Below are positions 1-8,559 of a DNA stretch of 64,000 nucleotides, piece by piece (the first letter of the stretch is position 1; every line of letters begins with the position of its first letter). The translations under genes and the position numbers were made by a program. Source of the stretch: Microbacterium sp. CH12i (GTDB lineage: Bacteria; Actinomycetota; Actinomycetes; Actinomycetales; Microbacteriaceae); NCBI RefSeq assembly GCF_000685355.1, contig NZ_JHET01000012.1, positions 34,367-98,366 on the forward strand, given 5' to 3'. Under the pieces are notes generated by a model that was given only the letters and a program-made list of their open reading frames with translations, ran no database searches and was not told where the DNA came from.

Positions 1-527
1 GGGCTGGTAAGCGATAGCTCGCGCGATCGCTACGCGCTGCTGCATGCCACCCGACAGCTGCCAGGGGAACGACTTCGGCACGTGTGAGAGCCCGACGTTC
101 TCCAGCGCCTCAGCGACGAGCTTCTGACGCTCCGCCTTCGGCATTCCGGCGTTCTTCAGTGGCAGTTCGACGTTCTCTGCAACGCGAAGCCAAGGGAACA
201 GTGAACGCCCGTACTCCTGGAACACGACGGCCATCTTCTTCGGCGGCGCGGTGACCTCTTTGCCGTCGAGAATGACCTGACCGCTCGTCGCTCGAGCAGC
301 CCGGCAATGCACTTCAGCAGGGTGGTCTTTCCTGAGCCAGAGGGGCCAACCAGGCAGGTCAGTTCGTTCTTTCCGAGGTCGAAAGTGAGGTCCCGAACGG
401 CTTCTATGTCGCCACCATCGGTGTGGTAAACCTTCTTGAGCCCACGAACCGAGAGCAAGGTGTCTTCGGGCTTCAGAGTACGGCCGTAGGAAACGGTATT
501 CAGCGGGGTTGCGGTGTCATGCTGCAT
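1..527 (-). CDS. ABC transporter ATP-binding protein (TauB/SsuB type), frameshifted, runs off the left edge
   Basis: Energises import of a small organic acid or sulfonate-like substrate together with the two permeases just upstream on the minus strand. Walker A (GPSGSGKTTLLK) is in the first reading frame; after the residues GLLE the frame breaks near position 290/291. Restoring one base gives TSGQVILDGKEV, the Q-loop region VFQEYGRSLFPW and the signature LSGGMQQRVAIARA up to the window edge, so the gene is probably intact in the cell. Start ATG at 527, with AAGGA about nine bases upstream, overlaps the end of the permease gene, which implies translational coupling. The C-terminal Walker B and H-loop lie outside the window. 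Confidence 0.85.
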
Positions 528-1293
528 TCTCAAGATCCTTCAGTCGGTGATACCAGCGGAGCACTCGTCGCTCGACGATTCGGAAGATCACGGCCACGAA
601 GTAGCCGAGCAGACCCAGTACCAAGATGCCGGACCACATCTCTGGGATGGCAAAGCGGCGCTGGAATTGAATAACGGTGAAGCCGAGACCTGAGCTGGAC
701 GCAAACATCTCGGAGATGATCATCAGCATCAACCCGATAGGCAGGCTCTGCCGGATGCCGGCGAAAATCTGCGGCGATGCCGCCGGCAGAATCTGGTACC
801 GGACGCGGTTGAAGCCGGAAATACCGTACGAGCGGCTGGTGTCGGACTGCACGGAGTCTGCTCCGCGCACCCCCTCTACCGTGTTCAGCAGTACTGGCCA
901 GATAGCGGCCAGCGCGATGATGAAGACCTTCATCCAGTCAGTGGGCCCGAAGAGCAGCATGAGCACGGGGATGAGGATCGGCGGGGGCAACGCACGGAAG
1001 AACTCGAATACCGGTTCGGTGAATGCTCGCAACCCGCGGTTGAGGCCGACCAGCACACCGAGCAGTATCCCGAGCACCACCGCGATGGTCACACCGGCGA
1101 GAAAGCGGCCGATGCTCGGAAGAACATCGAGCCAGATGCGCGGTCCGATCCAGGTGTCAATAAAGGTCACAACGAGTTCGGGCGGCGTCGGTACGAAGAA
1201 GTTCGGTGAGACGCTCGTGCTGATCCACCAGAGTGCGATCAGCAGAACGGGTAACCCGAGGGTAAACCCCAGAGCAATCAGGGATTTTTTCAT
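517..1293 (-). CDS. ABC transporter permease, TauC/SsuC family
   Basis: 258-residue inner-membrane permease with about six hydrophobic segments, starting with LIALGFTLGLPVLLIALWW. The typical BPD_transp_1 coupling-loop pattern is present (EGVRGADSVQSDTSRSYG... near residue 140-165). It starts with ATGA overlapping the stop of the other permease gene and ends inside the start of the ATPase gene, so permease-permease-ATPase form one translationally coupled unit. Two different permeases rather than a homodimer are encoded. Substrate cannot be read from the sequence; the neighbouring CoA ligase and MaoC protein suggest a carboxylic acid. Confidence 0.88.
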   Translation of the reverse strand: MKKSLIALGFTLGLPVLLIALWWISTSVSPNFFVPTPPELVVTFIDTWIGPRIWLDVLPSIGRFLAGVTIAVVLGILLGVLVGLNRGLRAFTEPVFEFFRALPPPILIPVLMLLFGPTDWMKVFIIALAAIWPVLLNTVEGVRGADSVQSDTSRSYGISGFNRVRYQILPAASPQIFAGIRQSLPIGLMLMIISEMFASSSGLGFTVIQFQRRFAIPEMWSGILVLGLLGYFVAVIFRIVERRVLRWYHRLKDLENAA

Positions 1294-2141
1294 GAGGGCA
1301 GCTCTCCTCGCACCGATTCATGCCATGACAGCAGCTTTCGCTCGAGCGCACGGGCGCCCATATTAATGAGCACGCCCAGCAAGCCCGTCGCGAGGATGAG
1401 CGCGTACATGGTGGTGTACTGCCCGCCACTCTGCGCTTTGCTGATCTCGAGGCCGAGACCAGGGGTACCGATCAGCAATTGTGCAGTGACCGCGAGGATG
1501 AGGGCCACCGCCGCAGCGAGCCGTAGGCCGGTCATCAGGTACGGAAGCGTTGTCGGAAACACGATGCTGCGCACCCGCTGCCACGTAGAGAACCCGTAGC
1601 TGCGGCCGGTGGCCATTGCCACCTGGTCGACATCGGCGACCCCGTAGAGGACCTGAATGAAGATCTGCCAGAACGCCGCGTAGATGATGAGCAGCAGGCT
1701 GGCTTCGATTCTGGCGCCGAACAACAGAACAGCGAGCGGGATCAGGGCAACCGAGGGAATCGGTCGCAGGAACTCGGTCGTCGAGTGAGTGGCCCGTCGC
1801 ATGAATGGGGAGAGCCCGACGATGATGCCAAGGGCGGTGCCGGCGACGAGGGCGATGAGCAGGCCTAAGCCCCACGAGATCATCGTGGTGCCGACGGCAG
1901 CCCAGAAGTCTCCGAAGGTCAGGATGGTCAACAGCGTGGGCAGCACCTCGGTGGGCGGCGGCAGGAATCGCGGGTCGACAATGCCGAGACGGGCTGCGAT
2001 TTCCCAGACTGCGAACAGTGTCACGATGCCGGCGACACCGAGCAGTGCGCGGTACGGCCGAGCCTTGCGCCGGCGCGACTGCGCCTGAACGACGGCGACG
2101 AGTTGCGTCGGCGACTCGACGTGAGTTGCGGGAGTGGACAT
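1290..2141 (-). CDS. ABC transporter permease, TauC/SsuC family
   Basis: 283-residue membrane permease beginning MSTPATHVE; this start is chosen because AAAGGAGG lies eight bases upstream, whereas the longer reading frame begins inside the preceding ligase gene. Hydrophobic segments start at LLGVAGIVTLFAVWEIAARLG, and the EAA-like loop reads VADVDQVAMATGRSYG. It overlaps the next permease by four bases (ATGA). Together with that permease it forms the heterodimeric channel of the importer. Confidence 0.88.
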   Translation of the reverse strand: MSTPATHVESPTQLVAVVQAQSRRRKARPYRALLGVAGIVTLFAVWEIAARLGIVDPRFLPPPTEVLPTLLTILTFGDFWAAVGTTMISWGLGLLIALVAGTALGIIVGLSPFMRRATHSTTEFLRPIPSVALIPLAVLLFGARIEASLLLIIYAAFWQIFIQVLYGVADVDQVAMATGRSYGFSTWQRVRSIVFPTTLPYLMTGLRLAAAVALILAVTAQLLIGTPGLGLEISKAQSGGQYTTMYALILATGLLGVLINMGARALERKLLSWHESVRGELPS

Positions 2142-2163
2142 GGGGCTTCCTCCTTTCGATCGT

Positions 2164-3693
2164 TCAGTCTGATTGTGCGAGAGCGCGGGTGCGCAGTTCG
2201 TTCTTGCGAATCTTGCCGCTCGCGGTGCGCGGAAAGTCGTCGACGAAGACGATGCGCTTCGGAATCTTGTAGCGGGCGAGTCGAGTGGCGACATGCGCGA
2301 CGATGTCGTCGGTGGTCAACGCACTGTCGGGTTTGAGTTGCACATACGCGTGCGGCACTTCTCCCCACTTCTGGTCGGGAACGCCGATGAGCGCGACCGC
2401 GGCGATGTCAGTGAGCTCCATTATGATCGCCTCGACCTCTGCCGAGTAGATGTTCTCCCCACCCGAAATGATCATGTCTTTGAGGCGGTCAGAGATATAG
2501 ATGTAGCCCTCGTCGTCGAGGTGGCCGAGGTCGCCTGAACGAAACCACCCGTCCGTGAAGGCGTCGCGGGTGGCGTCGGGCCTGCGCCAGTACTCCTTGA
2601 TGACGTTCGGGCCCTTGACCAAGATTTCGCCGACGACTCCGGGTGCGACATCGTTTCCTTGCTTATCCACGATCTTGACGTCCGTGAAGAAAAGCCGGAT
2701 GCCGGACGAGCCGACTTTTTCCTTCGTACGGTGGACGGGCAGAGCTGTCGCGCTCGGAGAAGTCTCGGTCATGCCGTATCCGACCGCGAATCCAAGTCCT
2801 CGTGCGCCGTACGCTTCCATCGTCCGCTCGGGTACCGCGGACCCCCCGCAGGTCAGCCGCTGCAGCGAGCTGATGTCAGTCGTCTCCCAATTCGGGTGTT
2901 CGTGAATCATCTGGTAGGTCGTGGGTACACCCGACAGCATTGTGATGCGCTCGGACTCGATTGTTTTCAGCACCTGCTCGGCGTCGAACTTCTCGTGCAG
3001 AACGACGGTGCCGCCCTGCAGCAGCACGGCAAGAGCCCCGTTGGTCAATGCTGCGACGTGGTACAGCGGCGAGATCAGAAGAACACGCTCGCCGGGGGAG
3101 ACGCCATAGTCGATGAGAACGTTGAACGAGTTCCAGATGATGTTCCCGTGGCTGATGACCGCACCCTTTGGGTGACCGGTTGTGCCCGAGGTATAGAGAA
3201 TGATGGCCGCATCGTCGACCTCGACGGGCACGTCAATGGGCTCTGTCGACGCTTCGGCGATGATGCGGTCGAAGTCTTCGACGCCGTTCGCTTCTTCGCC
3301 GCGCACGACGATGCGAGTCTGCGCGGGGGATGACCAGCTGCTTGCGCGCGCGAGATCGAGAAAATCATGATGGAAGATGAGAATCTTCGCGCCGGAGTCT
3401 TCGAGTGCGAACTCAATCTCTGGCGATGCCAGTCGAGAGTTCAATGGTACGAAGATCGCGCCAAGAGTCGCCGCGGCAAATAACGCCTCGATAAACGAGG
3501 GGTGATTGTTTCCGAGGTATGCGATGCGGTCGCCTGCCTCCAGGCCTCGGTCGCGCAGGGCGTGCGCCAACCGGGCGATGCGTCCAGCCAGCTCGCCGTA
3601 GTGAAGGCGCTCGTCGCGGTAGATGATGGCGACATCGTCACTGCAGCGTGCTTTCTTCCGATCGATCCAGCTGCCGATTCCTTGGTTTTGCAC
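2164..3693 (-). CDS. AMP-binding acyl-CoA ligase / fatty-acid-CoA ligase-like
   Basis: Adenylates a carboxylic acid and transfers it to CoA. The P-loop of the ANL superfamily, LYTSGTTGHPKG, sits near residue 165; the A5-type motif YGMTETSP and the A8 region GWFRSGDLGHLDDEGYIYISDR follow; the C-terminal catalytic lysine is in PRTASGKIRKNEL. GTG at 3693 is preferred (GAGAGG six bases upstream) over an upstream in-frame TTG at 3714. It lies between the importer permeases and the binding-protein gene, so the parsimonious reading is activation of the imported acid. A strong hairpin separates it from the binding-protein gene, which may lower its expression relative to the binding protein. Confidence 0.88.
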   Translation of the reverse strand: MQNQGIGSWIDRKKARCSDDVAIIYRDERLHYGELAGRIARLAHALRDRGLEAGDRIAYLGNNHPSFIEALFAAATLGAIFVPLNSRLASPEIEFALEDSGAKILIFHHDFLDLARASSWSSPAQTRIVVRGEEANGVEDFDRIIAEASTEPIDVPVEVDDAAIILYTSGTTGHPKGAVISHGNIIWNSFNVLIDYGVSPGERVLLISPLYHVAALTNGALAVLLQGGTVVLHEKFDAEQVLKTIESERITMLSGVPTTYQMIHEHPNWETTDISSLQRLTCGGSAVPERTMEAYGARGLGFAVGYGMTETSPSATALPVHRTKEKVGSSGIRLFFTDVKIVDKQGNDVAPGVVGEILVKGPNVIKEYWRRPDATRDAFTDGWFRSGDLGHLDDEGYIYISDRLKDMIISGGENIYSAEVEAIIMELTDIAAVALIGVPDQKWGEVPHAYVQLKPDSALTTDDIVAHVATRLARYKIPKRIVFVDDFPRTASGKIRKNELRTRALAQSD

Positions 3694-3734
3694 GGGTTTC
3701 CTCTCTGAAACCAAACCTGTGAGGCGGATGAGGC

Positions 3735-3764
3735 TGTGGGGCCCCGCGTGTGCGGGGCCCCACA
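3735..3764 (-). terminator. GC-rich hairpin after the substrate-binding-protein gene
   Basis: Perfect 13-bp stem (TGTGGGGCCCCGC with its complement) around a GTGT loop, seven bases past the stop of the binding-protein gene. No T tract follows on the minus strand, so partial termination or mRNA 3'-end protection is more likely than full stop; the downstream ligase and permeases would then be made at lower level than the binding protein, the usual ratio for ABC importers. Confidence 0.6.
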
Positions 3765-3771
3765 GCGGGTG

Positions 3772-4779
3772 TTACTTGGTCATGAGCACCTTGGAAAGGT
3801 CGGGCTCCTGCTGCAAGAACTTGAACTTCAGTGCGAGTGCGCTCAGCTCTTCAATGACCTTCGGGTCAAGCTTTCCCGAGATATACTCGAGGTTGATACC
3901 GTCGACGACAGCAGCATCCATACCGGTGTGTTCGACGACGGCGGCGCGGAACTTGGATTTGTCAGCCATCGCAGCATCAGCGGTTTCAATGAGCGCCGCA
4001 CGGAACGCGTCGACAACTTCCGGGTTCGCGTCTGCGTACGCACCTGAGGTGAACGTCACCATGGTGTAGAGATTATCGATCGCCCGTAGCGGGTCACCGA
4101 GGAATTCGACGCCTTCGGTTGCACGCGACTTGCTGAGGAACGGCTCAGGAGTCCAGGATGCATCGATGTTGCCCTGCTCGAGCTGCGCCAGCTGATCGGG
4201 GAACGCGATCTCGATGAAGTTGACCTTTGAAGGGTCACCGCCATCTGCCTCGACCATTGCCTTGGTGCCGAGGTCGCCCTGAGTGTTTAGAGCGTTGATC
4301 GCAACGGTCTTTCCCTCCAGGTCCTTCCAGGTTTTGATGCCGGAGTCAGCGGCGACAACGATTCCCGAGGGTGCCTTGTCCTCCGGATCGCTCGGGTTCT
4401 CGTAGTTGCGTGAGTAGCCGGCGATGATTCGCATGTCGAGTCCCTGGCTGGCGGCTGTCAACACCGAGAGAGGGTTGCCGACCGCAAATTGCATCGTTCC
4501 GCTTGAGACTGCGGGCAGCAATGCCGCGCCGCCGTCGCCGAGCTGAAGCTCGACGTCGAGCCCGTGCTTCTCGAAGATGCCTTCATCAATGCCGAGCTGC
4601 ATCGCCGAGGCCGGAGCGATCGGTAAAACGCCGACGATAACGTGCGTCAGATCGCCCGATGCGGGCGCATCGGTCGTTTTGGCGTCGCCTTCAAGGCTGC
4701 CGCCAGAGCATCCACTCAGAATGAGCGCGGCTGCAGCGGTTGCGGCCGCGAGCGCGGTGAATCGTAGGTTCTTCTTCAT
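3772..4779 (-). CDS. ABC transporter substrate-binding lipoprotein, NMT1/SsuA/TauA-like
   Basis: 335-residue precursor. N-terminal MKKNLRF, hydrophobic stretch and lipobox LILSGC mark a lipoprotein anchored outside the membrane. The mature part has the NMT1/THI5-like fold signatures: binding residues around APASAMQLGIDEGIF, GNPLSVLTAASQGLDMRIIAGY and the WTPEPFLSKS segment. ATG at 4779 has AAAGGAG nine bases upstream, which rules out the longer frame starting at 4926. It is the first transporter gene after the MaoC gene and supplies the importer encoded downstream. The ligand is unknown; related systems carry sulfonates, nitrate, pyrimidine precursors or aromatic acids. Confidence 0.88.
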   Translation of the reverse strand: MKKNLRFTALAAATAAAALILSGCSGGSLEGDAKTTDAPASGDLTHVIVGVLPIAPASAMQLGIDEGIFEKHGLDVELQLGDGGAALLPAVSSGTMQFAVGNPLSVLTAASQGLDMRIIAGYSRNYENPSDPEDKAPSGIVVAADSGIKTWKDLEGKTVAINALNTQGDLGTKAMVEADGGDPSKVNFIEIAFPDQLAQLEQGNIDASWTPEPFLSKSRATEGVEFLGDPLRAIDNLYTMVTFTSGAYADANPEVVDAFRAALIETADAAMADKSKFRAAVVEHTGMDAAVVDGINLEYISGKLDPKVIEELSALALKFKFLQQEPDLSKVLMTK

Positions 4780-4819
4780 TTCAGTGACTCCTTTGAAACT
4801 GGATGATGATGTCGTCGGG

Positions 4820-5272
4820 CTATGCGTAGAAGCGCTGCAAGCTCCGTGCCACGAGAGCGGGCTTGGTGCCGCCCTCGAGCTCGATCGTGATGTCGATGAC
4901 TGCCTGCACGCCGCCGGCAACCTCAATGAGCTCGGCGATGGTGGCGGTCAGTCGGATCTTCGAGCCAACCTTGACCGGGGTGACGAAGCGCACCTTGTCG
5001 AGTCCGTAGTTGACTTTGGTGCTGACGCCATCGATATCGAACAGCGCCGTCTGCAGCGGGATCAGCAGCGAGAGCGTCAAAAACCCATGAGCGATCGGTG
5101 CTCCGAACGGACCCTCAGCGGCGCGCACGGGATCAGTGTGGATCCACTGATGATCGTCTGCCGCGTCTGCGAACTGATTGACACGTTCCTGCGTGATCTC
5201 GAACCAGTCGGTGTAGCCCAAGTCTTTCCCGACGTAGTCGGTCAGCTCGGCGTAGGGGATCCTCGTCGTCAT
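4820..5272 (-). CDS. MaoC-like dehydratase / enoyl-CoA hydratase
   Basis: 150-residue hotdog-fold protein. The hydratase 2 motif is visible as DAADDHQWIHTDPVRA...GPFGAPIAHGFLTLSL, with the Asp/His pair (D in DDHQWIH, H in DPVR/AHGF context) expected for hydration of trans-2-enoyl-CoA. ATG at 5272 is selected over 5305 because AAGGAG lies five bases upstream and the predicted transcription start is near 5297. It is the first gene of the minus-strand catabolic unit and would act after the CoA ligase in a beta-oxidation-like sequence. Confidence 0.88.
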   Translation of the reverse strand: MTTRIPYAELTDYVGKDLGYTDWFEITQERVNQFADAADDHQWIHTDPVRAAEGPFGAPIAHGFLTLSLLIPLQTALFDIDGVSTKVNYGLDKVRFVTPVKVGSKIRLTATIAELIEVAGGVQAVIDITIELEGGTKPALVARSLQRFYA

Positions 5273-5303
5273 TGACACTCCTTGGTTGTGGTTCCTAGAA
5301 GTC

Positions 5304-5332
5304 ATAGAACCTCATATTATTGAAAGTGTCAA
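5304..5332 (-). promoter_or_regulatory. Promoter of the catabolic/transport operon
   Basis: On the minus strand TTGACA (5332-5327), a 17-base spacer and TTCTAT (5309-5304), giving a start near 5297. The -35 box lies beside the divergent marR promoter, so one bound MarR dimer could cover both. Short arms GGTTC...GAACC flank the -10 region (5290-5311). Confidence 0.6.
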
Positions 5333-5335
5333 CTA

Positions 5336-5363
5336 TTGAGACGATCTCGTAACCTTGTATGAT
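5336..5363 (+). promoter_or_regulatory. Promoter of the marR-type gene
   Basis: TTGAGA (5336-5341), 16-base spacer, TATGAT (5358-5363). The predicted start coincides with the ATG at 5371, so the mRNA would be leaderless. The ATG at 5359 overlaps the -10 box and is therefore unlikely to be used. Confidence 0.6.
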
Positions 5364-5370
5364 CGTGCGC

Positions 5371-5862
5371 ATGACGAATACGACGGCGACGCCTTCTTCC
5401 ACCGCGCAGGCAGCTGGCTCTGAGCGCCTGTGGACGACGCCGGTCGGGGCTGACCTCGCCTTCCTGCTGGCGCGGGCGAACGCGCTTTCGCTCAGCCGAA
5501 TCCATCAGGTGCTCGAAGAGCTCGGTCTGAGAACGCGCGCCTACTCGGTGCTGGAGATCGCAGCCTCTGATGCCAGGCCTTCGCAGCGGGAGCTCGCGGA
5601 GTTCCTCAGCCTAGATCCGAGTCAGATTGTCTCGTTGGTCGATCAGCTCGAGAAGCGTGCTCTAGTGAGCCGTGAGCCTGATCCACGCGATCGTCGAGCC
5701 AACGTCGTGGTCGCGACGGCAGAGGGACGCCTCCTAGCCGGCCGCGCACGCGAGGTAATCAACGATTCAGACGCGGAGTGGTTCTCGTCGCTCACTCCCG
5801 ATGAGATGGATGTCTTGACGACGGTATTGCGCAAGCTGGCAAGCGCTCCCCTCGACGAATAA
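5371..5862 (+). CDS. MarR family transcriptional regulator
   Basis: 163-residue winged-helix regulator. The helix-turn-helix is at PSQRELAEFLSLDPSQIVSLVDQLEKRALVSRE, followed by the wing signature DPRDRRANVVVATAEG typical of MarR proteins. It is divergent from the transporter/CoA-ligase/MaoC unit with interleaved promoters, the usual arrangement for a repressor released by the substrate or its CoA ester. Start 5371 is chosen because the promoter leaves no leader. A strong hairpin lies 24 bases past the stop. Confidence 0.88.
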   Translation: MTNTTATPSSTAQAAGSERLWTTPVGADLAFLLARANALSLSRIHQVLEELGLRTRAYSVLEIAASDARPSQRELAEFLSLDPSQIVSLVDQLEKRALVSREPDPRDRRANVVVATAEGRLLAGRAREVINDSDAEWFSSLTPDEMDVLTTVLRKLASAPLDE

Positions 5863-5886
5863 CGAGGCGCTGCTACCCGGAGCAAT

Positions 5887-5918
5887 GCGAAAGGCCGCCA
5901 AGAATGGCGGCCTTTCGC
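5887..5918. terminator. 14-bp perfect hairpin between marR-type gene and tRNA-Arg
   Basis: Arms at 5887-5900 and 5905-5918 are perfectly complementary (GCGAAAGGCCGCCA) around an AGAA loop. It sits just past the marR stop and just past the 3' end of the convergent tRNA, so it can serve as a shared bidirectional terminator; T residues occur only inside the stem (CTTT). Confidence 0.75.
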
Positions 5919-5923
5919 AGATG

Positions 5924-5996
5924 TGCCCCCGACTGGAATCGAACCAGCGACCTACGGTACCGGAAACCGGCGCTCTATCCACTGAGCTACGGAGGC
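5924..5996 (-). tRNA. tRNA-Arg (anticodon CCG)
   Basis: 73-nt cloverleaf on the minus strand: acceptor GCCTCCG pairs with CGGGGGC (one T-G wobble), D arm GCTC...GAGC, anticodon loop TTCCGGT with anticodon CCG, T arm with GGTTCGATTCC, discriminator A. CCA is not encoded. Reads CGG codons, frequent in this high-GC genome. Confidence 0.95.
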
Positions 5997-6012
5997 GTAC
6001 CGATCGACAATA

Positions 6013-6813
6013 TCATTGCTCGGGGTCGGGCTCTGCACCGTCGGCCTGAGTGAGTGGCGCCGACTCGATATCGGCCAGCGCGGCCGCCACCTTCTCCGCC
6101 AGATAGCGGTGCCCCTCGTTCGACGGATGCTTGTTGCCTAGGTCGACGTCGATCACGCCAAGGTAGTTCTGCTCGGTGATCCACTCATCCTGTACGGGGG
6201 AGATGTACCACCAGCCGCGGGCGCCGGCGACCGCGGCGAGGTCGTGATCGATCCGCACCGTGCCAGGGTCAACCGGAAGTTGGTGAGGTGCCGGACCCAG
6301 CACAACTATTTTTGCTGCCGGGTAAGTCCCGGCCAATGCAGCCCAGGCGGCAGTTACGGCTTCGCGGTAGCCCTCAGCGCCCTGAGCGCGATCATTGATT
6401 GACCCCTGAATGATGACGAGATCAGGCTCGAGTGTCGGATCCAACGCGGCGATGCGTTCTCCGAACGCGGGCCCGTCGATTCCAGGCTTCAGATACCCGC
6501 TGCCACGGACGCCGTCGACGATCGTCTCACCGTCCAGCAGATCAGCCAGTAGGTAGGCATAGCCGAGGGTCGGTTCGCTCGCCGCGGCACCGTACGTCCA
6601 CGAATCTCCGAACACGAGTACGCGAGGATGCTCGGGCAACACGAGCGGCGCCGGAGCCACCGTGACGATCTCATCAGAGGCCAGGATCGGGGCATCCATG
6701 GCCGCCGGAACCCACGGACGCCAGACGCCCAGCACGACAGCAGACACGGCGACCACGAGCACGACGAACAGTGCGGTTGTGCGCACACCGCGCTTCGTTG
6801 TCCCCCGAGCCAT
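6013..6813 (-). CDS. SGNH/GDSL-family hydrolase, membrane anchored
   Basis: 266 residues. N-terminal hydrophobic anchor TTALFVVLVVAVSAVVLGVW, then the SGNH blocks: GDSW (block I, serine nucleophile), the conserved Gly near GVRGSGYL (block II), GSIND (block III, Asn) and the Asp/His pair in the region HPSNEGHRYLAE (block V). The enzyme should act as an esterase or lipase outside the membrane. ATG at 6813 is chosen because TACCCT lies exactly six bases upstream, the leaderless arrangement seen elsewhere here; the longer frame to 6858 would cross that promoter. Divergent from argS. Confidence 0.82.
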   Translation of the reverse strand: MARGTTKRGVRTTALFVVLVVAVSAVVLGVWRPWVPAAMDAPILASDEIVTVAPAPLVLPEHPRVLVFGDSWTYGAAASEPTLGYAYLLADLLDGETIVDGVRGSGYLKPGIDGPAFGERIAALDPTLEPDLVIIQGSINDRAQGAEGYREAVTAAWAALAGTYPAAKIVVLGPAPHQLPVDPGTVRIDHDLAAVAGARGWWYISPVQDEWITEQNYLGVIDVDLGNKHPSNEGHRYLAEKVAAALADIESAPLTQADGAEPDPEQ

Positions 6814-6819
6814 GGCATG

Positions 6820-6825
6820 AGGGTA
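6820..6825 (-). promoter_or_regulatory. -10 box TACCCT, leaderless start of SGNH hydrolase gene
   Basis: TACCCT on the minus strand followed by six bases and the ATG at 6813, so transcription is expected to begin at the start codon. Confidence 0.5.
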
Positions 6826-6894
6826 AACGATCGTTTGCACATCGCCTATTCGACGCACGGGTCAGAGCGGCTCGCGCCTTAGACTTGACGGGAT

Positions 6895-8559
6895 ATGAAC
6901 CCCGATACTCTCGCCGCAGCCATTCTCGCCGTCGTCACGCCGATCGCGGCATCCCTGCGACCCGATGACACGCTGAACATTGACATTTCTGACATTGTTC
7001 TGGAGCGTCCGCGCAACCGTGACCATGGCGATTGGGCATCGAACCTCGCGATGCGCCTCACGAAGCAGCTCGGCACGAACCCGCGCGAACTGGCACAGAG
7101 GATCGCTGAGGGTCTGGCAGATGTCGACGGTGTCGCCAGCGCAGAGGTCGCGGGACCCGGCTTCATCAACATCCGTTTGGATGCCGCCGCCGCAGGAATC
7201 CTGGCCAAGACGATCGTTGACGCCGGCGCCGCATACGGCACGAACGACTCGCAGCAGGGTGTCAGCGTGAACGTCGAATTCGTGTCGGCGAACCCGACCG
7301 GACCACTGCATATCGGTCACACTCGCTGGGCGGCTCTGGGTGACTCGATCGTTCGGCTGTTGATTGCGAGTGGAGCTGAAGCCATTCGTGAGTACTACAT
7401 CAACGATGCCGGTGCACAGATGCAGCGCTTTGCGAGTTCTGTCGTCGCGGCTGCGAAAGGCGACCCGACACCAGAGGGCGGGTATCCCGGGGCGTACATT
7501 GCGGCCCTCGCTGCGCGCGTGCTCGAAGCTCGCACCGACCTGCTCGACTTGCCTGATCCTGAGCAGCTGAAGGTCGCTGAAGACCTTGCCTACGAATATC
7601 AGCTCGCTGAAATCAAGAACTCACTCGATGCGTTCAACGTGCCGTTCGACGTCTGGTTTTCCGAGCGCACCTTGCACGCGAAGGACACTTCCGGTTTAAG
7701 CCTCACCGACCAGGCGGTCGATCGCCTGCGTGAGCAGGGTCATGTCTTCGATCTGGATGGCGCAGTCTGGGTGCGCACCACCGATTTCGGCGATGATAAG
7801 GACCGCGTCATCCGCCGCTCCAATGGGGAGTACACCTACTTTGCCGCTGACGCCGCCTACTATCTGAACAAGGGTGATCGCGGCTTCGAAAACAAGATCT
7901 ACCTGCTCGGTGCCGACCACCACGGCTACGTGCACAGACTGAAGGCGATCGCGGGAGCAGCCGGGGAGGACCCGGACAAGAACATCCAAGTGCTTATCGG
8001 ACAGCTCGTTTCTGTCCGCGGCGCGCGTCTTTCGAAGCGTGCAGGCAACATCATCGAGATGGACGATCTGCGCGAATGGATCGGCACTGACGCTCTCCGG
8101 TACGCGCTGGAGCGTTCGCCTGCCGACTCGCCGCTCGACCTCGACCCTGAACTGCTCCAGAAGCGCACGAACGACAATCCGGTGTTCTACGTGCAGTACG
8201 CCCATGCGCGAACCCACAATGTCGGACGCAACGCCGCCGATTCCGGCGTTGACCGCTCTGAGTTCGCTCCCGAGACGCTCACGCACGAGTCGGAGTCTGC
8301 GCTGCTCGGAGTTCTGCAGGAGTTCCCGCGCATTGTGGCGTTCGCCGCCCAGGTGCGCGAGCCGCACCGCGTCGCGCGTTATCTGGAAGAGCTCGCTGGC
8401 CTCTATCACCGCTGGTACGACAGTTGCCGTGTCATTCCGCTGAGTGATGGCCCGATCGAAACCGTGCACCGCACGCGCCTCTGGCTCAACGATGCTGCCG
8501 GCCAGGTGCTGCGCAACGGACTCGACCTGCTCGGTGTCTCTGCCCCGGAACGCATGTAA
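6895..8559 (+). CDS. argS: Arginyl-tRNA synthetase
   Basis: 554-residue class I synthetase. Visible in order: N-terminal tRNA-recognition domain (LAAAILAVVTPIAAS...), the HIGH motif in NPTGPLHIGHTR near residue 140, and the C-terminal DALR anticodon-binding domain from VFYVQYAHARTHN. The second signature is in RLSKRAGN, a KMSKS variant. Charges arginine to tRNA-Arg, one isoacceptor of which lies 900 bases upstream. A TAGACT -10 box (6880-6885) leaves a leader of only about three bases. Its stop overlaps the start of the next gene (TAATG). Confidence 0.96.
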   Translation: MNPDTLAAAILAVVTPIAASLRPDDTLNIDISDIVLERPRNRDHGDWASNLAMRLTKQLGTNPRELAQRIAEGLADVDGVASAEVAGPGFINIRLDAAAAGILAKTIVDAGAAYGTNDSQQGVSVNVEFVSANPTGPLHIGHTRWAALGDSIVRLLIASGAEAIREYYINDAGAQMQRFASSVVAAAKGDPTPEGGYPGAYIAALAARVLEARTDLLDLPDPEQLKVAEDLAYEYQLAEIKNSLDAFNVPFDVWFSERTLHAKDTSGLSLTDQAVDRLREQGHVFDLDGAVWVRTTDFGDDKDRVIRRSNGEYTYFAADAAYYLNKGDRGFENKIYLLGADHHGYVHRLKAIAGAAGEDPDKNIQVLIGQLVSVRGARLSKRAGNIIEMDDLREWIGTDALRYALERSPADSPLDLDPELLQKRTNDNPVFYVQYAHARTHNVGRNAADSGVDRSEFAPETLTHESESALLGVLQEFPRIVAFAAQVREPHRVARYLEELAGLYHRWYDSCRVIPLSDGPIETVHRTRLWLNDAAGQVLRNGLDLLGVSAPERM

